From positions 62,001 through 126,000 of the forward strand of contig NZ_FRCS01000009.1 of NCBI RefSeq assembly GCF_900143005.1: a stretch of DNA of 64,000 nucleotides. The letters are read 5' to 3'. The translations under genes and the position numbers were made by a program. The notes under the pieces are model-generated. The model was not told the DNA's origin and made no database searches. It worked only from the letters and a program-made list of their open reading frames with translations. Shown here piece after piece: positions 8,690 through 17,700 of the stretch. Within the stretch, counting starts at the first letter, position 1, and each line of letters starts with the position of its first letter. The stretch comes from Cryptosporangium aurantiacum (GTDB taxonomy: Bacteria; Actinomycetota; Actinomycetes; Mycobacteriales; Cryptosporangiaceae).

Positions 8690-9876
8690 CCGGCCAGGCT
8701 CGCCCCGGCCAGGTAGCCCGCCAGCAGCGCCGACGCGACCTGCCCGACCACCTCGTCGCCGGGCAGGTAGCGGGCGTCGTGCAGCATCGGCCCGCCGGGG
8801 CCCTCCCCGGTGCCGACGAAGTGCATGAGGATCGGCACCTGGGCGCCGTAGGTGGCGAAGTCGTCCGAGCCGCAGGACGCGAAGCTCGCGGTCGGCACCC
8901 CGAACGACGTCAGCCACTCGCGGGACGCCGCGGCCAGCGTGGCGTCGTTGACCAGCGCCGGTTCGCCCCGCCGGACCCGGTACTCGCCGGTGCACCCGGC
9001 GGCCTCGGCGATTCCGGCGACGGTACGCGCGAGCCGCTCGTGCACCCGCACCCGGTCCTGCTCGCGCATCGCCCGCACGGTGCCCGACGCGCGGGCGGTG
9101 TCCGGCAGGATGTTCGGCGCGTTCGAACCCTCGATCTGCGGCACCGTGACCACCACCGGGTGCAGCGGGCTCGTCGCGGAGCGCGCGGCCTCGGGCAGCG
9201 CGAGCACCGCCCGGCACAGCGGGGGCACCGGATCCGCGGCCAGGTGCGGGTACGCGCCGTGACCTCCGCGGCCGGTCATCACGATGTCCACTTCGTCCAC
9301 CGACGCGTTGACCGGCCCGGCGTCCGCCGTGACGCACCCGGCGGCCACCAGCGGCTGTACGTGCGCGGCGATCAGCGCCCGGACGTGGTGGTCGAGCAAC
9401 CGTCCCGAGTCCACCACGTCGGCGGCGCCGGTGGGGCCGACCTCCTCCCGCGGCTGCAGCAGCGCGACCAGCCCGACCGGCAGCTCCACCCGACGGGCCG
9501 CGCGCACCACCGCAACCAGTGCGGCCAGGTGCACGTCGTGCCCGCAGGCGTGCATCGCTCCGTTCGGCGACGCGAACGGCGCCCCGGTGAGCTCGGCGAG
9601 CGGCAGCGCGTCGAGTTCCGCGCGCAGCCCGACGGCCGGGCCCGGCGGGCCCAGCCGCAGCAACCGGCCGGTGCCCGCGATCGGCTCCGCGTGGAGACCG
9701 ATCGCGTCGACGACGCGCTTCGCGGTCGGCTCCTCCTCGCCGGAGACGTAGGGGGACGCGTGCAACTCGTGCCGCAGCGCGACCGCGTGCGGCAGCTCGG
9801 CGTCCAGCGCGGTCCGCCACGCCGCCGCGAGTGCGTTCAACGGGTCTGACGCCTCCACCGTGTCCGGGGCCTTCAC
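8686..9876 (-). CDS. M20-family amidohydrolase (hippurate/N-acyl amino acid type)
   Basis: A 396-residue metal-dependent amidase. It has HACGHDVHLAAL (metal ligands and catalytic region), a following EEVGPTGA segment, and the dimerisation-domain motif TGRGGHGAYPHLAADP. These enzymes remove the acyl group from N-acyl amino acids or similar amides. The frame is open upstream, but the natural start is GTG 9876, overlapping the stop of the preceding amidohydrolase as GTGA. It is the last gene of the operon 15103-8686. With a glutamine-synthetase-like ligase and a FluG-type amidohydrolase beside it, it may cleave a gamma-glutamyl or other amide intermediate; that role is inferred. Confidence 0.9.
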   Translation of the reverse strand: MKAPDTVEASDPLNALAAAWRTALDAELPHAVALRHELHASPYVSGEEEPTAKRVVDAIGLHAEPIAGTGRLLRLGPPGPAVGLRAELDALPLAELTGAPFASPNGAMHACGHDVHLAALVAVVRAARRVELPVGLVALLQPREEVGPTGAADVVDSGRLLDHHVRALIAAHVQPLVAAGCVTADAGPVNASVDEVDIVMTGRGGHGAYPHLAADPVPPLCRAVLALPEAARSATSPLHPVVVTVPQIEGSNAPNILPDTARASGTVRAMREQDRVRVHERLARTVAGIAEAAGCTGEYRVRRGEPALVNDATLAAASREWLTSFGVPTASFASCGSDDFATYGAQVPILMHFVGTGEGPGGPMLHDARYLPGDEVVGQVASALLAGYLAGASLAG

Positions 9877-10982
9877 CGGGCGTAGACGCGTTCGGCGTTG
9901 CCGTGCGCCACCAGGTGGCCGATCCGTTCGGCGTCCGCGGCTGCCCACTCGCCGCTCTCGACCCGGTCGCGGAGCAGCGCGGCCAGCGCCACCCGGAACG
10001 CGTGCGCGCCCAGCACGTACAGCTCCGGTGCGCCGTACGCGTCCGACGAGTACAGCAGCCGGGTGAACGGCGTGACCTCGGCGACCTCGGCCAGCACCTC
10101 GACGCTGCGGCGGGGCCCGACGTAGTGCAGCACCGACCCGACGTCCACCTGGACGTTCGGATACACGCACGCCAGATAGGACGCCTGCCGGTGCCACGGC
10201 CAGCAGTGCAGCAGCATCACCGGGACGCGGTGCCGGCGGATCCAGTCGGTCAGCAGCGTCGGGTCGACGTCGGTCATCCGGATGTCGCTGTCACCGAAGC
10301 CGACGTGGAACTGAATGGGCAGCCCGAGCCCGAGCGCCGCCTCCAGCGTCAGCCGTTGCAGCACCGGATCGGCCAGGCGCGTACCACCGGTCCCCAGCCA
10401 CCGGGCGGCGGCCGTGGTCACCTCGGCGTCGGTCGGGGGCGCCGGATCGAGCCGGAACCCGGTGCGGTAGGCGGCGACCGACTTGACCCCGGCGGCCCCG
10501 GTCTCGGCCACCGTGGCGGCGAGGCGCGACGCGAACGCCTCGCCGAACTCGTCCGGTTCGACGCCGTCGGCGGCCAGCGCTTCGGCGACCGACTCCAGCC
10601 GGACGATGTGGTCGGCGGGGCTGCCGGTCAGCGCGGTGATCTGCTCGGGCGTCGTCAGGCCGGACGGGTTGTGGCCGGTGTCCACGAGGAACCGCGCGGT
10701 CCCGGTGGCGGCCAGGAAGCGCCGGTTGACCTCAGCGGTGCCCAACTCGGCGCGGCGGGCCAGGTAGTCCTCGGGCGACGCGTGCGGCGGGAGGTCCAGC
10801 AGCGGTGCGCAGTGGCGCCGGATCGCCAGCCCGATCGGCGTGTCGAAGTTGGTCTCGCCCGCCGGTGGGGCGCCGCCCTCGCTGATCAGCGCCTCGACGC
10901 CCGCGCGGTCCTGTTCCGCGGTGACGACCCCGTGACAGTGGTGGTCGACCAGAGGAAACTCCGTGGTGCTCAATACACCCAC
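9873..10982 (-). CDS. Amidohydrolase, FluG N-terminal domain type
   Basis: A 369-residue TIM-barrel metal-dependent hydrolase of amidohydrolase family 2. HHCHG near residue 15 gives first-strand metal ligands, IQFHVGFGDSD and LLHCWPWHRQ give further His, and LLYSSDAYG holds the late Asp. Fungal FluG fuses such a domain to a glutamine synthetase domain. Here the two are separate but overlapping genes (13 bases shared), a well-known arrangement in actinobacteria. The GTG start at 10982 lies within the end of the ligase gene; a TTG a few codons later is an alternative. Substrate unknown; it may hydrolyse a glutamylated amine made by the neighbour. Confidence 0.82.
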   Translation of the reverse strand: MGVLSTTEFPLVDHHCHGVVTAEQDRAGVEALISEGGAPPAGETNFDTPIGLAIRRHCAPLLDLPPHASPEDYLARRAELGTAEVNRRFLAATGTARFLVDTGHNPSGLTTPEQITALTGSPADHIVRLESVAEALAADGVEPDEFGEAFASRLAATVAETGAAGVKSVAAYRTGFRLDPAPPTDAEVTTAAARWLGTGGTRLADPVLQRLTLEAALGLGLPIQFHVGFGDSDIRMTDVDPTLLTDWIRRHRVPVMLLHCWPWHRQASYLACVYPNVQVDVGSVLHYVGPRRSVEVLAEVAEVTPFTRLLYSSDAYGAPELYVLGAHAFRVALAALLRDRVESGEWAAADAERIGHLVAHGNAERVYAR

Positions 10983-12361
10983 CGATACGCTTCGGCGACG
11001 ACCTCGGGTGGCCGCTTCTCCATCCGGGCGATCTCACCGCGCCGCACACCGGCGATCGCGTCGACGAGGTACTCACCCCACGCCTTCGCCGGCAACGGGC
11101 TCGCGGTGAACTCCGCCAGCGCGTCGTCCAGCGTCGTCGGGAGCCGGCGAATGCCGCGGGCCGCGAGCTCGTCGGCGGAGAACCGGGACGGGTCGCCGGT
11201 GATCTCCTCCGGGAGCCGCACCCCGCGATCCAGGCCGTCCAGGCCCGCGGCGAGCAGGCCGGACAGCGCCAGGTACGGGTTGGCCGCCAGGTCGATGGCC
11301 TTGACCTCCAGGTTGGCCGCGCTCTGCCGGGCGCCGGCCGTACCGGTCACCACCCGCAGCGCGGCTTCGCGCGTCTCGTGGCCCCAGCAGGCATACACAC
11401 CGGCCCAGTGCGACGGCTGCATCCGCAGGTAGCTGGCCGGGCTGGGCGTGTTCACCGCGGCTAGCGCCGGAAGCGCGTCGAGGATGCCCGCGGTGATCGC
11501 CTCGGCCTCGGGCGTCAACCCGTACCGGCCGGTGCCGGTCCCGTGCAGGTTGACGTCGTCCCGCCAGGCCGACAGGTGCACGTGACCGCCGTTGCCCACG
11601 CCACCGGCCAGCACCGTGGGAGCGAACGAGATCCGCAGCCCGTGCCGCTGCGCCAGTGTCCGCAGCACGTGCCGGACCAGCACCGAGCGGTCCGCGGCGG
11701 CGACCGGGTCGGTCGCGCCGACCGAGATCTCGAACTGGCCGGGCGCGTACTCCGGGTGGATCTGGTCGACGCTGATGTGCAGTTGTTCGAGCGTCGCCAG
11801 CACGTCGCCGCAGAACTCGCTCAGCTCGGCCAGCCGGGTCAGCCCGTACGCCGGGCCCCGGCAGGCCGGCGCGAAGTCCGGCCAGGGGACGTCGTCCCGG
11901 CCGAGGACGAACTCGATCTCGACCGCGGCCCGGAACGTGAGGCCGCGCGCCACGGCGTCGGCGACCGTGCGCCGCAGCAGCGACCGGGAGCAGTTGACGT
12001 GCGGGACGCCGTCCTGGGTCAGGCGGTCGACCGGCGCCCACGCCCAGCCGGGCTGCGACGCCGGCACGGCAAGCTGGTCCAGGTCGGGGTAGAGGCGCAG
12101 GTCGCCGTCGGGGCCGCCCTGCTTGTCGGTGCCCACGATCATGTCGTCGGCGAGGAACAGGTCGAACACCGGTGACATGCCGACGCCCCACTGCACCGCG
12201 GCGTCCAGCTTGGTGACCGGCACGGCTTTCACCCGGGCGATGCCCGCGGTGTCGACGTAGGTCAGCGCGACGCCGTGCACGCCCTGCCCGGCGAGGCCGG
12301 CGGCCAGCTGTTGCGCGCGCGCCACCTCGCCGGGGCGGCCGCCGGGTGCCGGATCCGTCAT
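10970..12361 (-). CDS. Glutamine synthetase-like ligase (GlnA3/GlnA4 type)
   Basis: 463 residues with the full glutamine synthetase fold. EIEFVLG (about 147-153) and a later QFEIS segment provide metal ligands, and NGGHVHLSAWRD holds the conserved His. GS-like paralogues of Streptomyces gamma-glutamylate polyamines or ethanolamine instead of ammonia. The setting between an amino acid/amine permease and two amidohydrolases fits catabolism of an amine through a gamma-glutamyl intermediate rather than nitrogen assimilation. The adenylylation site of true GlnA was not recognised. ATG 12361 overlaps the permease stop as ATGA. Confidence 0.85.
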   Translation of the reverse strand: MTDPAPGGRPGEVARAQQLAAGLAGQGVHGVALTYVDTAGIARVKAVPVTKLDAAVQWGVGMSPVFDLFLADDMIVGTDKQGGPDGDLRLYPDLDQLAVPASQPGWAWAPVDRLTQDGVPHVNCSRSLLRRTVADAVARGLTFRAAVEIEFVLGRDDVPWPDFAPACRGPAYGLTRLAELSEFCGDVLATLEQLHISVDQIHPEYAPGQFEISVGATDPVAAADRSVLVRHVLRTLAQRHGLRISFAPTVLAGGVGNGGHVHLSAWRDDVNLHGTGTGRYGLTPEAEAITAGILDALPALAAVNTPSPASYLRMQPSHWAGVYACWGHETREAALRVVTGTAGARQSAANLEVKAIDLAANPYLALSGLLAAGLDGLDRGVRLPEEITGDPSRFSADELAARGIRRLPTTLDDALAEFTASPLPAKAWGEYLVDAIAGVRRGEIARMEKRPPEVVAEAYRWVY

Positions 12362-13827
12362 GCGCGCTCCTTCGCCGCGGTCAGGCCCTCGTCGGCGGTC
12401 AGCGCCTCACCGGCGCGGCGGGCCAGACGTGGTGCGGCCAGCACGAACACGAGCCCGGCGAGCAACCAGAGCGCGGCGACGACCGGTGCGATCAGGCTGC
12501 GGCCCTCGGGTAGCGGTATGACGTTGCGGTAGAGCGTGTACCCCAGCACGATCAACCCCCCGACCGGTACGACGACTTCCCAGGTGCGGACGCGGGGGTC
12601 TCGGTCGATGAACAGCAGACGGATGACGCCGACCGAAGCCAGGACATAGACCACCAGCAGCACCAAGGTACCGATCACTCCGGCCGCGACGAAGACCGAG
12701 AGCGACGTGTCGTCGGTGCCGGTGCGGTAGACCAGCCACAGCAGCACCTCGATCACCGCCGCCGCGACCGCGACGCCGATCGCCGCGCCGACCGGGGTGC
12801 GCTTGGTGGGGGAGACCCTGGCCAGCGGCGCCGGGGCGATCCCGTCCCTGGCCATCGCGTAGAGCAGCCGCGACGCGCCGACCGAACAGGCGAGCGCGCA
12901 GCCGAACGCGCTGATCGCCGCGCCCAGGCTGATCAGGTCGCCCAGCCAGGCGCCGACGTACTGCGTGCCGAGGTCACCGAAGAGCGAGCCGGAGTTCGCG
13001 AACGCGTCCAAGCCCGCCGCGTCGGTGCCGAACCCCATCACCTCGACCCAGGTGACGAAGACGAAGTAGAGCCCGCCGAAGATCGCGGTGCCGAGGATCG
13101 CGCGGGGGATGTCGCGGCGGGGGTGGCGCGTCTCCTCGCCGAGCGTCGCCGCGGCTTCGAAGCCCGCGAACGACAAGAACCCGAAGACGACGCCGAGGAA
13201 CAGGGCGCTGGTCGCGGTCCCGTCCGGCACCGTGAACGGCGAGAACGTGACGCTCTGGCCGCCGGGCGCGTCGTCGCCGAGGAGCTTGACCAGGATGACG
13301 ACCGCGACGATCAGGATCAGCGCGACGGTCGCGGCCTCGACCACCAGCAGGACGCGGGTGCCGAGCCGGATCGGGGACACCGTGAGCCAGAGAACGCCGA
13401 GCAGCACCAGCGCGGCCAGCGGGAGCACGATCCAGTCCGGCGGTGCGTCCCAGAGCCCGGTGCCGTCCAGGAACGCGACCAGGAACCGTGCGGACGCGGT
13501 GGACGTCACGACCGCGTAGAACAGGTACGTGCCGAGCAGCCCCCAGCCGGCCACGACGCCGGGGCGTGCCCCGAGCGTCGCGCCGACAAAGCCGTAGACC
13601 GATCCGGAGTGGTGAAACTTCTGGGTCAGGCGCACGAACGTGTACGCGACGAGCAGGACTCCGACGGTGGCCAGCGCGAACGTGAGCGGAACCGCGCGCC
13701 CGACGTTGCCCACCATGCCCTGTGGATTGATGTTCGCCGCCATCGACGGCGCCATGAGGGCGACGGAGATCCCGACGGCCTCCCAGATGCTCAGTTCACG
13801 GCCGAGCCGCGGCCCATCACCAGCCAC
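12358..13827 (-). CDS. APC-superfamily amino acid/amine permease
   Basis: 489 residues with about twelve to thirteen membrane helices. The start LGRELSIWEAVGISVALMAP carries the usual APC first helix. A conserved GFEAAATLGEE segment (after helix 6) is typical of amino acid and polyamine permeases. The frame continues 13 codons upstream, but GAGGAG lies 6 bases before GTG 13827, so that start was chosen. It is the second gene of the operon, 10 bases after the MFS gene and overlapping the GS-like gene. Likely imports the amine or amino acid that the downstream enzymes process. Confidence 0.9.
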   Translation of the reverse strand: MAGDGPRLGRELSIWEAVGISVALMAPSMAANINPQGMVGNVGRAVPLTFALATVGVLLVAYTFVRLTQKFHHSGSVYGFVGATLGARPGVVAGWGLLGTYLFYAVVTSTASARFLVAFLDGTGLWDAPPDWIVLPLAALVLLGVLWLTVSPIRLGTRVLLVVEAATVALILIVAVVILVKLLGDDAPGGQSVTFSPFTVPDGTATSALFLGVVFGFLSFAGFEAAATLGEETRHPRRDIPRAILGTAIFGGLYFVFVTWVEVMGFGTDAAGLDAFANSGSLFGDLGTQYVGAWLGDLISLGAAISAFGCALACSVGASRLLYAMARDGIAPAPLARVSPTKRTPVGAAIGVAVAAAVIEVLLWLVYRTGTDDTSLSVFVAAGVIGTLVLLVVYVLASVGVIRLLFIDRDPRVRTWEVVVPVGGLIVLGYTLYRNVIPLPEGRSLIAPVVAALWLLAGLVFVLAAPRLARRAGEALTADEGLTAAKERA

Positions 13828-13837
13828 GCGGTACTCC

Positions 13838-15103
13838 TCATTCGCCGGATGCCGCGTGGGTCCCACGCGGGCCTCGGATTGAGGTATCCCACTCCGCCAC
13901 CGATGTGGACAAGGGGGTGCGGGGAACTCGCTTCCCCGGCAGACGGAGACTTAACGGAACCAGAACTCCGGCGACACAGGCCGAGCCCGCCAGCGCCAGC
14001 AGCGGGTAGCCACCCGCTCCGACCAGGACGCCGGAGAGCGCACCCCCGACCGCGGCAGCCAGCCCCATCCCGACCTCGCCGGTCGCCTCCAGCCGCGGCC
14101 GGTCGTCCGGCGCGGCCCGGCCGACCAGCGCCGCGCTGCCGGCGACGACCGCGGCGCTCCACCCGAGGCCGAGCAGCGCGACCGCGAGCGTGAGCGCGAC
14201 CGGCGAGTCGGCACCCCAGGCGGCGATCGACGTCGCGGCCAGGAGCACGACACAGGCGGCGAGCGCGCCACCGCCGATCCCGGCCCGGTCGATCAGCCGG
14301 GCGCTCAGCGGCGCCGGGGCGAACATCGCGGCGATGTGGACGCTGACCACGACGCCGACCAGCCCGAGGCCGGCGCCGGCGTGATGGAGCTGTACGGGCG
14401 CCATCGTCATCGTCGCGACCATCACCAGGTTCGCGACGCTCAGCACGGCGACCGCGACGACCGGCTGTCCGCGCAGGCGGCTCCTCCGGGCGCGGCTGTT
14501 CCTGGCGAGCGCCATCGTGGCCTCGCGGTCCGGACGACGACGACCAGCGGCGACCGCCCACCCGACAGCGGCTCCGACGAAGACCACCGCCGCCGTTAGG
14601 AAGGTCGCGGAGAAGGCCGGGGCTCCGGCGAGCCCGGCGGTCGGTGCCAGGAGATTCGGCCCGATCACCGCGCCCACGGAGACCGCCGCGAGCACCGACG
14701 AGACCGCCCGCGCCGCGCTGCCGGTGCGGGCGAGGTCCACGGCGGCGTACCGGGCCAGCGCGACCGCGGCGGCACCGGCACCGGTCAGCAGGCTGCCGAT
14801 CAGCACCAGCGGAAGGCTCGCCAGCACGGCCGCGCCACTCAGTACGGCGCAGCCGACGGCCGCCGCCGCGGCGCCGAGCCCGAGCCCGGCCCCGCGTCCG
14901 CGGCGCCGTGACCAGGCGGCGATCAGCGGGGCCGATCCCGCGGCGCCGAGAACCTGAAGCGTCTGCGGCAGCCCGGCGGCGGCGACGCCGACGGTGAGCT
15001 CCCCGGCCAGCAGCGTCGCCGCCACGCCGGCCAGCGTCTGCGCCAGGCCTCCGAGTGCGGTGGCGAGCCACAGCGCGGGCAGTGACCACTCGTTTCGTGA
15101 CAT
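13838..15103 (-). CDS. MFS transporter
   Basis: 421 residues and about twelve hydrophobic helices split by a basic cytoplasmic loop near residues 195-215, the plan of major facilitator proteins. No substrate motif was recognised. It is the first gene of a five-gene minus-strand operon with a permease, a GS-like ligase and two amidases. It may export a product or toxic amine, or import a substrate. ATG 15103 was chosen; the divergent Lrp/AsnC gene starts 42-90 bases away, so both are probably controlled from the shared gap. Confidence 0.85.
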   Translation of the reverse strand: MSRNEWSLPALWLATALGGLAQTLAGVAATLLAGELTVGVAAAGLPQTLQVLGAAGSAPLIAAWSRRRGRGAGLGLGAAAAAVGCAVLSGAAVLASLPLVLIGSLLTGAGAAAVALARYAAVDLARTGSAARAVSSVLAAVSVGAVIGPNLLAPTAGLAGAPAFSATFLTAAVVFVGAAVGWAVAAGRRRPDREATMALARNSRARRSRLRGQPVVAVAVLSVANLVMVATMTMAPVQLHHAGAGLGLVGVVVSVHIAAMFAPAPLSARLIDRAGIGGGALAACVVLLAATSIAAWGADSPVALTLAVALLGLGWSAAVVAGSAALVGRAAPDDRPRLEATGEVGMGLAAAVGGALSGVLVGAGGYPLLALAGSACVAGVLVPLSLRLPGKRVPRTPLSTSVAEWDTSIRGPRGTHAASGE

Positions 15104-15193
15104 GCCGAGGACGCTAGGAAAGTCGCGGCCGGGGGAGCAGGGCCGATGACTATCGGACTCGCGCCGGGACCTCGCGTTCGCAAGGCTGTTCCG

Positions 15194-15709
15194 GTGAATT
15201 CCTTACGTTCGGAATATGCCCTGGACGACGTCGACTGGCGCATCCTGACCGAGCTCCAGCGGGACGGCAGGCTCTCGTTCAACGAGCTGGGCCGCCGGAT
15301 CCATCTCTCGGCTCCGTCCGTCGCCGACCGGGTCCGCAAGCTCGAGCAGGCCGGAGTGATCACCGGGTATCGCGCGGTAGTCGACCCGCAGCGTGCCGGC
15401 CACGGCATCACCGCGTTCGTCCAGCTGCGGTGTGCGCTCGGCAGCTGCCTGCTCCGCACCGGCCGGGCGGCCGACTACCCCGAGGTCGTCGAGATCCACA
15501 AGCTGTCCGGAGCGCACTGCACGATCCTCAAGCTGCGCGCGACGACGCTGGCGCACCTGGAGGGTGTGATCGAGCAACTCGGCAGGCACGGCGAGATGCA
15601 CACCCACGTCGTGCTGTCGACACAGTTCGACGAACCGACGGTGAGCCGACCGGGAACCGTCGACCGCCCGGTCACTCCGGCGACGGGCTGGACCAGCCCG
15701 GCCGACTGA
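15194..15709 (+). CDS. Lrp/AsnC-family transcriptional regulator
   Basis: 171 residues. The N-terminal AsnC helix-turn-helix covers about 10-60 (DDVDWRILTELQRDGRLS, then HLSAPSVADRVRKLEQAG). The C-terminal RAM ligand-binding domain runs to about residue 145, and the tail is poorly conserved. Such regulators respond to amino acids and often control the adjacent divergent operon, here the permease/GS-like/amidohydrolase set. GTG 15194 was preferred; an in-frame ATG at 15146 would add 16 residues without domain content. Confidence 0.88.
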   Translation: MNSLRSEYALDDVDWRILTELQRDGRLSFNELGRRIHLSAPSVADRVRKLEQAGVITGYRAVVDPQRAGHGITAFVQLRCALGSCLLRTGRAADYPEVVEIHKLSGAHCTILKLRATTLAHLEGVIEQLGRHGEMHTHVVLSTQFDEPTVSRPGTVDRPVTPATGWTSPAD

Positions 15710-15720
15710 CGCCGCCTCGA

Positions 15721-15780
15721 AGATATTGACGTTCATCGATACGTGAGGCATCGTGTACCCATCGATGTTCATCAATATCT
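15721..15780. promoter_or_regulatory. Two ArsR-type dyad operators upstream of arsM
   Basis: Two 20-base arms, 15721-15740 and 15761-15780, are inverted copies of each other with 17 of 20 matches. Each also contains a smaller dyad: ATTGA-N6-TCGAT on the left, ATCGA-N6-TCAAT on the right. The arrangement, 19 bases before the arsM start, fits repression by an ArsR protein bound at two sites. The block is AT-rich relative to its surroundings. Confidence 0.75.
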
Positions 15781-15798
15781 GACGACGGAGGAAACCTC

Positions 15799-16743
15799 AT
15801 GGGTGAAAACGCGGTGCGCGAGCAGGTGCGGCAGCGGTACGCCGCGGCTGCGCTGGCGGTGACGGCCCCCGGGGACGAAGGAGTCTCGTGTTGCGGGCCG
15901 ACCGCGGCGACGGAGATCGACGAGTCGTTCGGCGCCGGTCTCTACGGTGACGACGTCGAGGGCCTGCCCGCCGAAGCGGTCGCGGCGTCGCTCGGCTGCG
16001 GCAACCCGCTCGCGGTCGCCGATCTCGCACCCGGTGAGCGGGTGCTGGACCTGGGCTCCGGCGGAGGCATCGACGTGCTGCTCTCCGCCCGGCGAACCGG
16101 ACCGACCGGCAAGGCGTTCGGCCTGGACATGACCGACGAGATGCTCGCGCTGGCCCGCGCGAACGCGGCGAAGGCCGGCGCGACGAACGTCGAGTTCCTG
16201 AAGGGGCAGATCGAGGCGATCCCGCTCCCTGCCGACTCCATCGACGTCGTGATCTCCAACTGCGTGATCAACCTGTCGACCGACAAGGCCGCCGTGCTCG
16301 CGGAGATGTTCCGGGTGCTCGCGCCGGGCGGACGGATCGGGATCAGCGACGTCGTCGCCGAGGACCACCTGAGCCCGGCCGACCGCGCCGAACGCGGCAG
16401 TTACGTCGGGTGCATCGCCGGAGCGCTGTCCCGCGCCGAATACCTCGAGGGCCTGGCTGCGGCCGGCTTCACGGACGCCTCGGTGACGTTCACCCACGAG
16501 GCCGCGTCCGGCCTGCACGGCGCGATCATCCGCGCCACGAAGCCGATGGGGGGTGCGCCGACGGTCAGCGAGGCGACGGTCAGCGAGGCGACGGCCAGCG
16601 AGGCGCTCTCCGGCGTGGCCTCGGCGGGCGAGGAGGCGGCCGGCTGTTGCGGTCCGGCCGCCCAGGAGACCTGCTGTGCTCCGTCGGCGAAGAGCGAGTG
16701 CTGCGGCGACTCGCACGCGTCGGGCACCTGCGGCTGCCGGTGA
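15799..16743 (+). CDS. arsM: Arsenite S-adenosylmethionine methyltransferase ArsM, Cys-rich tail
   Basis: 314 residues. A Rossmann methyltransferase core has the SAM motif LDLGSGGGID (83-92). Three Cys at 67, 155 and 205 lie where ArsM enzymes bind As(III). It methylates arsenite, giving volatile or less toxic species. After residue 250 there is a pentapeptide repeat (TVSEA, TVSEA, TASEA), then a tail with eight Cys (283, 284, 292, 293, 301, 302, 311, 313), three as CC pairs, which may hold extra metalloid. Start ATG 15799 has GGAGG 8 bases upstream. ArsR-type dyads precede it. Confidence 0.93.
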   Translation: MGENAVREQVRQRYAAAALAVTAPGDEGVSCCGPTAATEIDESFGAGLYGDDVEGLPAEAVAASLGCGNPLAVADLAPGERVLDLGSGGGIDVLLSARRTGPTGKAFGLDMTDEMLALARANAAKAGATNVEFLKGQIEAIPLPADSIDVVISNCVINLSTDKAAVLAEMFRVLAPGGRIGISDVVAEDHLSPADRAERGSYVGCIAGALSRAEYLEGLAAAGFTDASVTFTHEAASGLHGAIIRATKPMGGAPTVSEATVSEATASEALSGVASAGEEAAGCCGPAAQETCCAPSAKSECCGDSHASGTCGCR

Positions 16744-16761
16744 TCCGGTCGTCCGACGCGG

Positions 16762-17235
16762 TCACCCGGTGGGCGGGCGCTCCTTGTGGCCGGCTTCCAG
16801 CAGCCTGATCATCTCCGCGATGCGCTGCGGTCGCTGTTCGGGACGGCGCTTGGTGGCGTCGATCCACCGCAGGTAGGCGCGCCGGTAGAACTGCGCGAGC
16901 GAATCGAAGAACGCCGCCGCCGCCGGGCTGGCGTCCAGCGCTGCGGCGACGTCGTCGGCGAGGTCGCCGCGCTGCGGTCCCTCGGGTTCGATCTCGACGG
17001 TCACGGCATCACCGACGCCCAGCCCACAGCCGCGTAGCCAGGCCGGTCCGAGCGTGAAGCCGAACGCGTCATCGCCGCGCTGCACGACCCCGCGGACAGG
17101 CATGCCGTTGACGGTGCCCCGAACGTGATGGCGGGGTTTGACGCCCCACACGCCGTCAGGATCGAACGGCACCGGGATGAGCACGTGCCCGCGCGGCGCA
17201 GCAGCCGCGGCGGTGGCGAACCGTCGACTCGTCAT
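16762..17235 (-). CDS. DUF1905/OmdA (YdeI-like) family protein
   Basis: 157 residues. The first half (about 20-80) is a small beta domain of the DUF1905 type. The C-terminal half is helical, with YRRAYLRWIDATKRRPEQR and a following IAEMIRLLE helix, the hallmark of YdeI/OmdA proteins. These are linked loosely to bacteriocin protection or antimicrobial tolerance; the biochemical role is unknown. ATG 17235 was chosen because the family domain starts soon after. It sits inside the arsenic island between arsM and arsC, but nothing ties it to arsenic. Confidence 0.8.
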   Translation of the reverse strand: MTSRRFATAAAAAPRGHVLIPVPFDPDGVWGVKPRHHVRGTVNGMPVRGVVQRGDDAFGFTLGPAWLRGCGLGVGDAVTVEIEPEGPQRGDLADDVAAALDASPAAAAFFDSLAQFYRRAYLRWIDATKRRPEQRPQRIAEMIRLLEAGHKERPPTG

Positions 17236-17274
17236 GACCCCATAGTGTCGGCCCACCGGCGCGGTACGAGGGAT

Positions 17275-17676
17275 TCACGCCGTCAACTCGGCGAGCAGCT
17301 TCTCGACCCGTCCGCGAATCTCGTCGCGGACCTGGCGGACGACCTCGATGCCCTGCCCGGCCGGGTCGGTGAGTTCCCAGTCCTCGTACCGCTTGCCGGG
17401 GAAGATCGGGCAGGTGTCGCCGCAGCCCATCGTGATCACGGCGTCGGAGGCCTGCACTGCTTCGGTGGTGAGGATCTTCGGCTTCTGGTCGGTGATGTCG
17501 ATGCCGACCTCGCGCATCGCCTCGACCGCGACCGGGTTGATCGACTCGGCCGGGGCCGATCCGGCGGAGCGCACCTCGACGGCGTCACCGGCGAGGTGGG
17601 TGACCCATCCGGCGGCCATCTGGGAACGGCCCGCGTTGTGGACGCAGACGAACAAGACGCTGGGCTTGCTGGACAT
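17275..17676 (-). CDS. arsC: Arsenate reductase ArsC, LMW-phosphatase type
   Basis: 133 residues, the usual length. The P-loop CVHNAGRS (Cys11 to Arg17) binds and attacks arsenate, and TDPAGQG carries the general-acid Asp. Cys85 and Cys89 lie in MGCGDTCP. This short form resembles corynebacterial enzymes that use mycothiol and mycoredoxin, rather than the thioredoxin-linked S. aureus form with wider Cys spacing. It reduces arsenate to arsenite for efflux or methylation. It follows the ArsR-ArsC fusion gene by 24 bases and is probably in the same operon. Confidence 0.93.
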   Translation of the reverse strand: MSSKPSVLFVCVHNAGRSQMAAGWVTHLAGDAVEVRSAGSAPAESINPVAVEAMREVGIDITDQKPKILTTEAVQASDAVITMGCGDTCPIFPGKRYEDWELTDPAGQGIEVVRQVRDEIRGRVEKLLAELTA

Positions 17677-17700
17677 CAGTGAGTTCCTCGGGTTGGTGGG

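Noticed and set aside
10970-12361. Housekeeping glutamine synthetase
   Set aside because: Operon context with permease and amidases and the lack of a recognised adenylylation site point to a GlnA3/4-like ligase.
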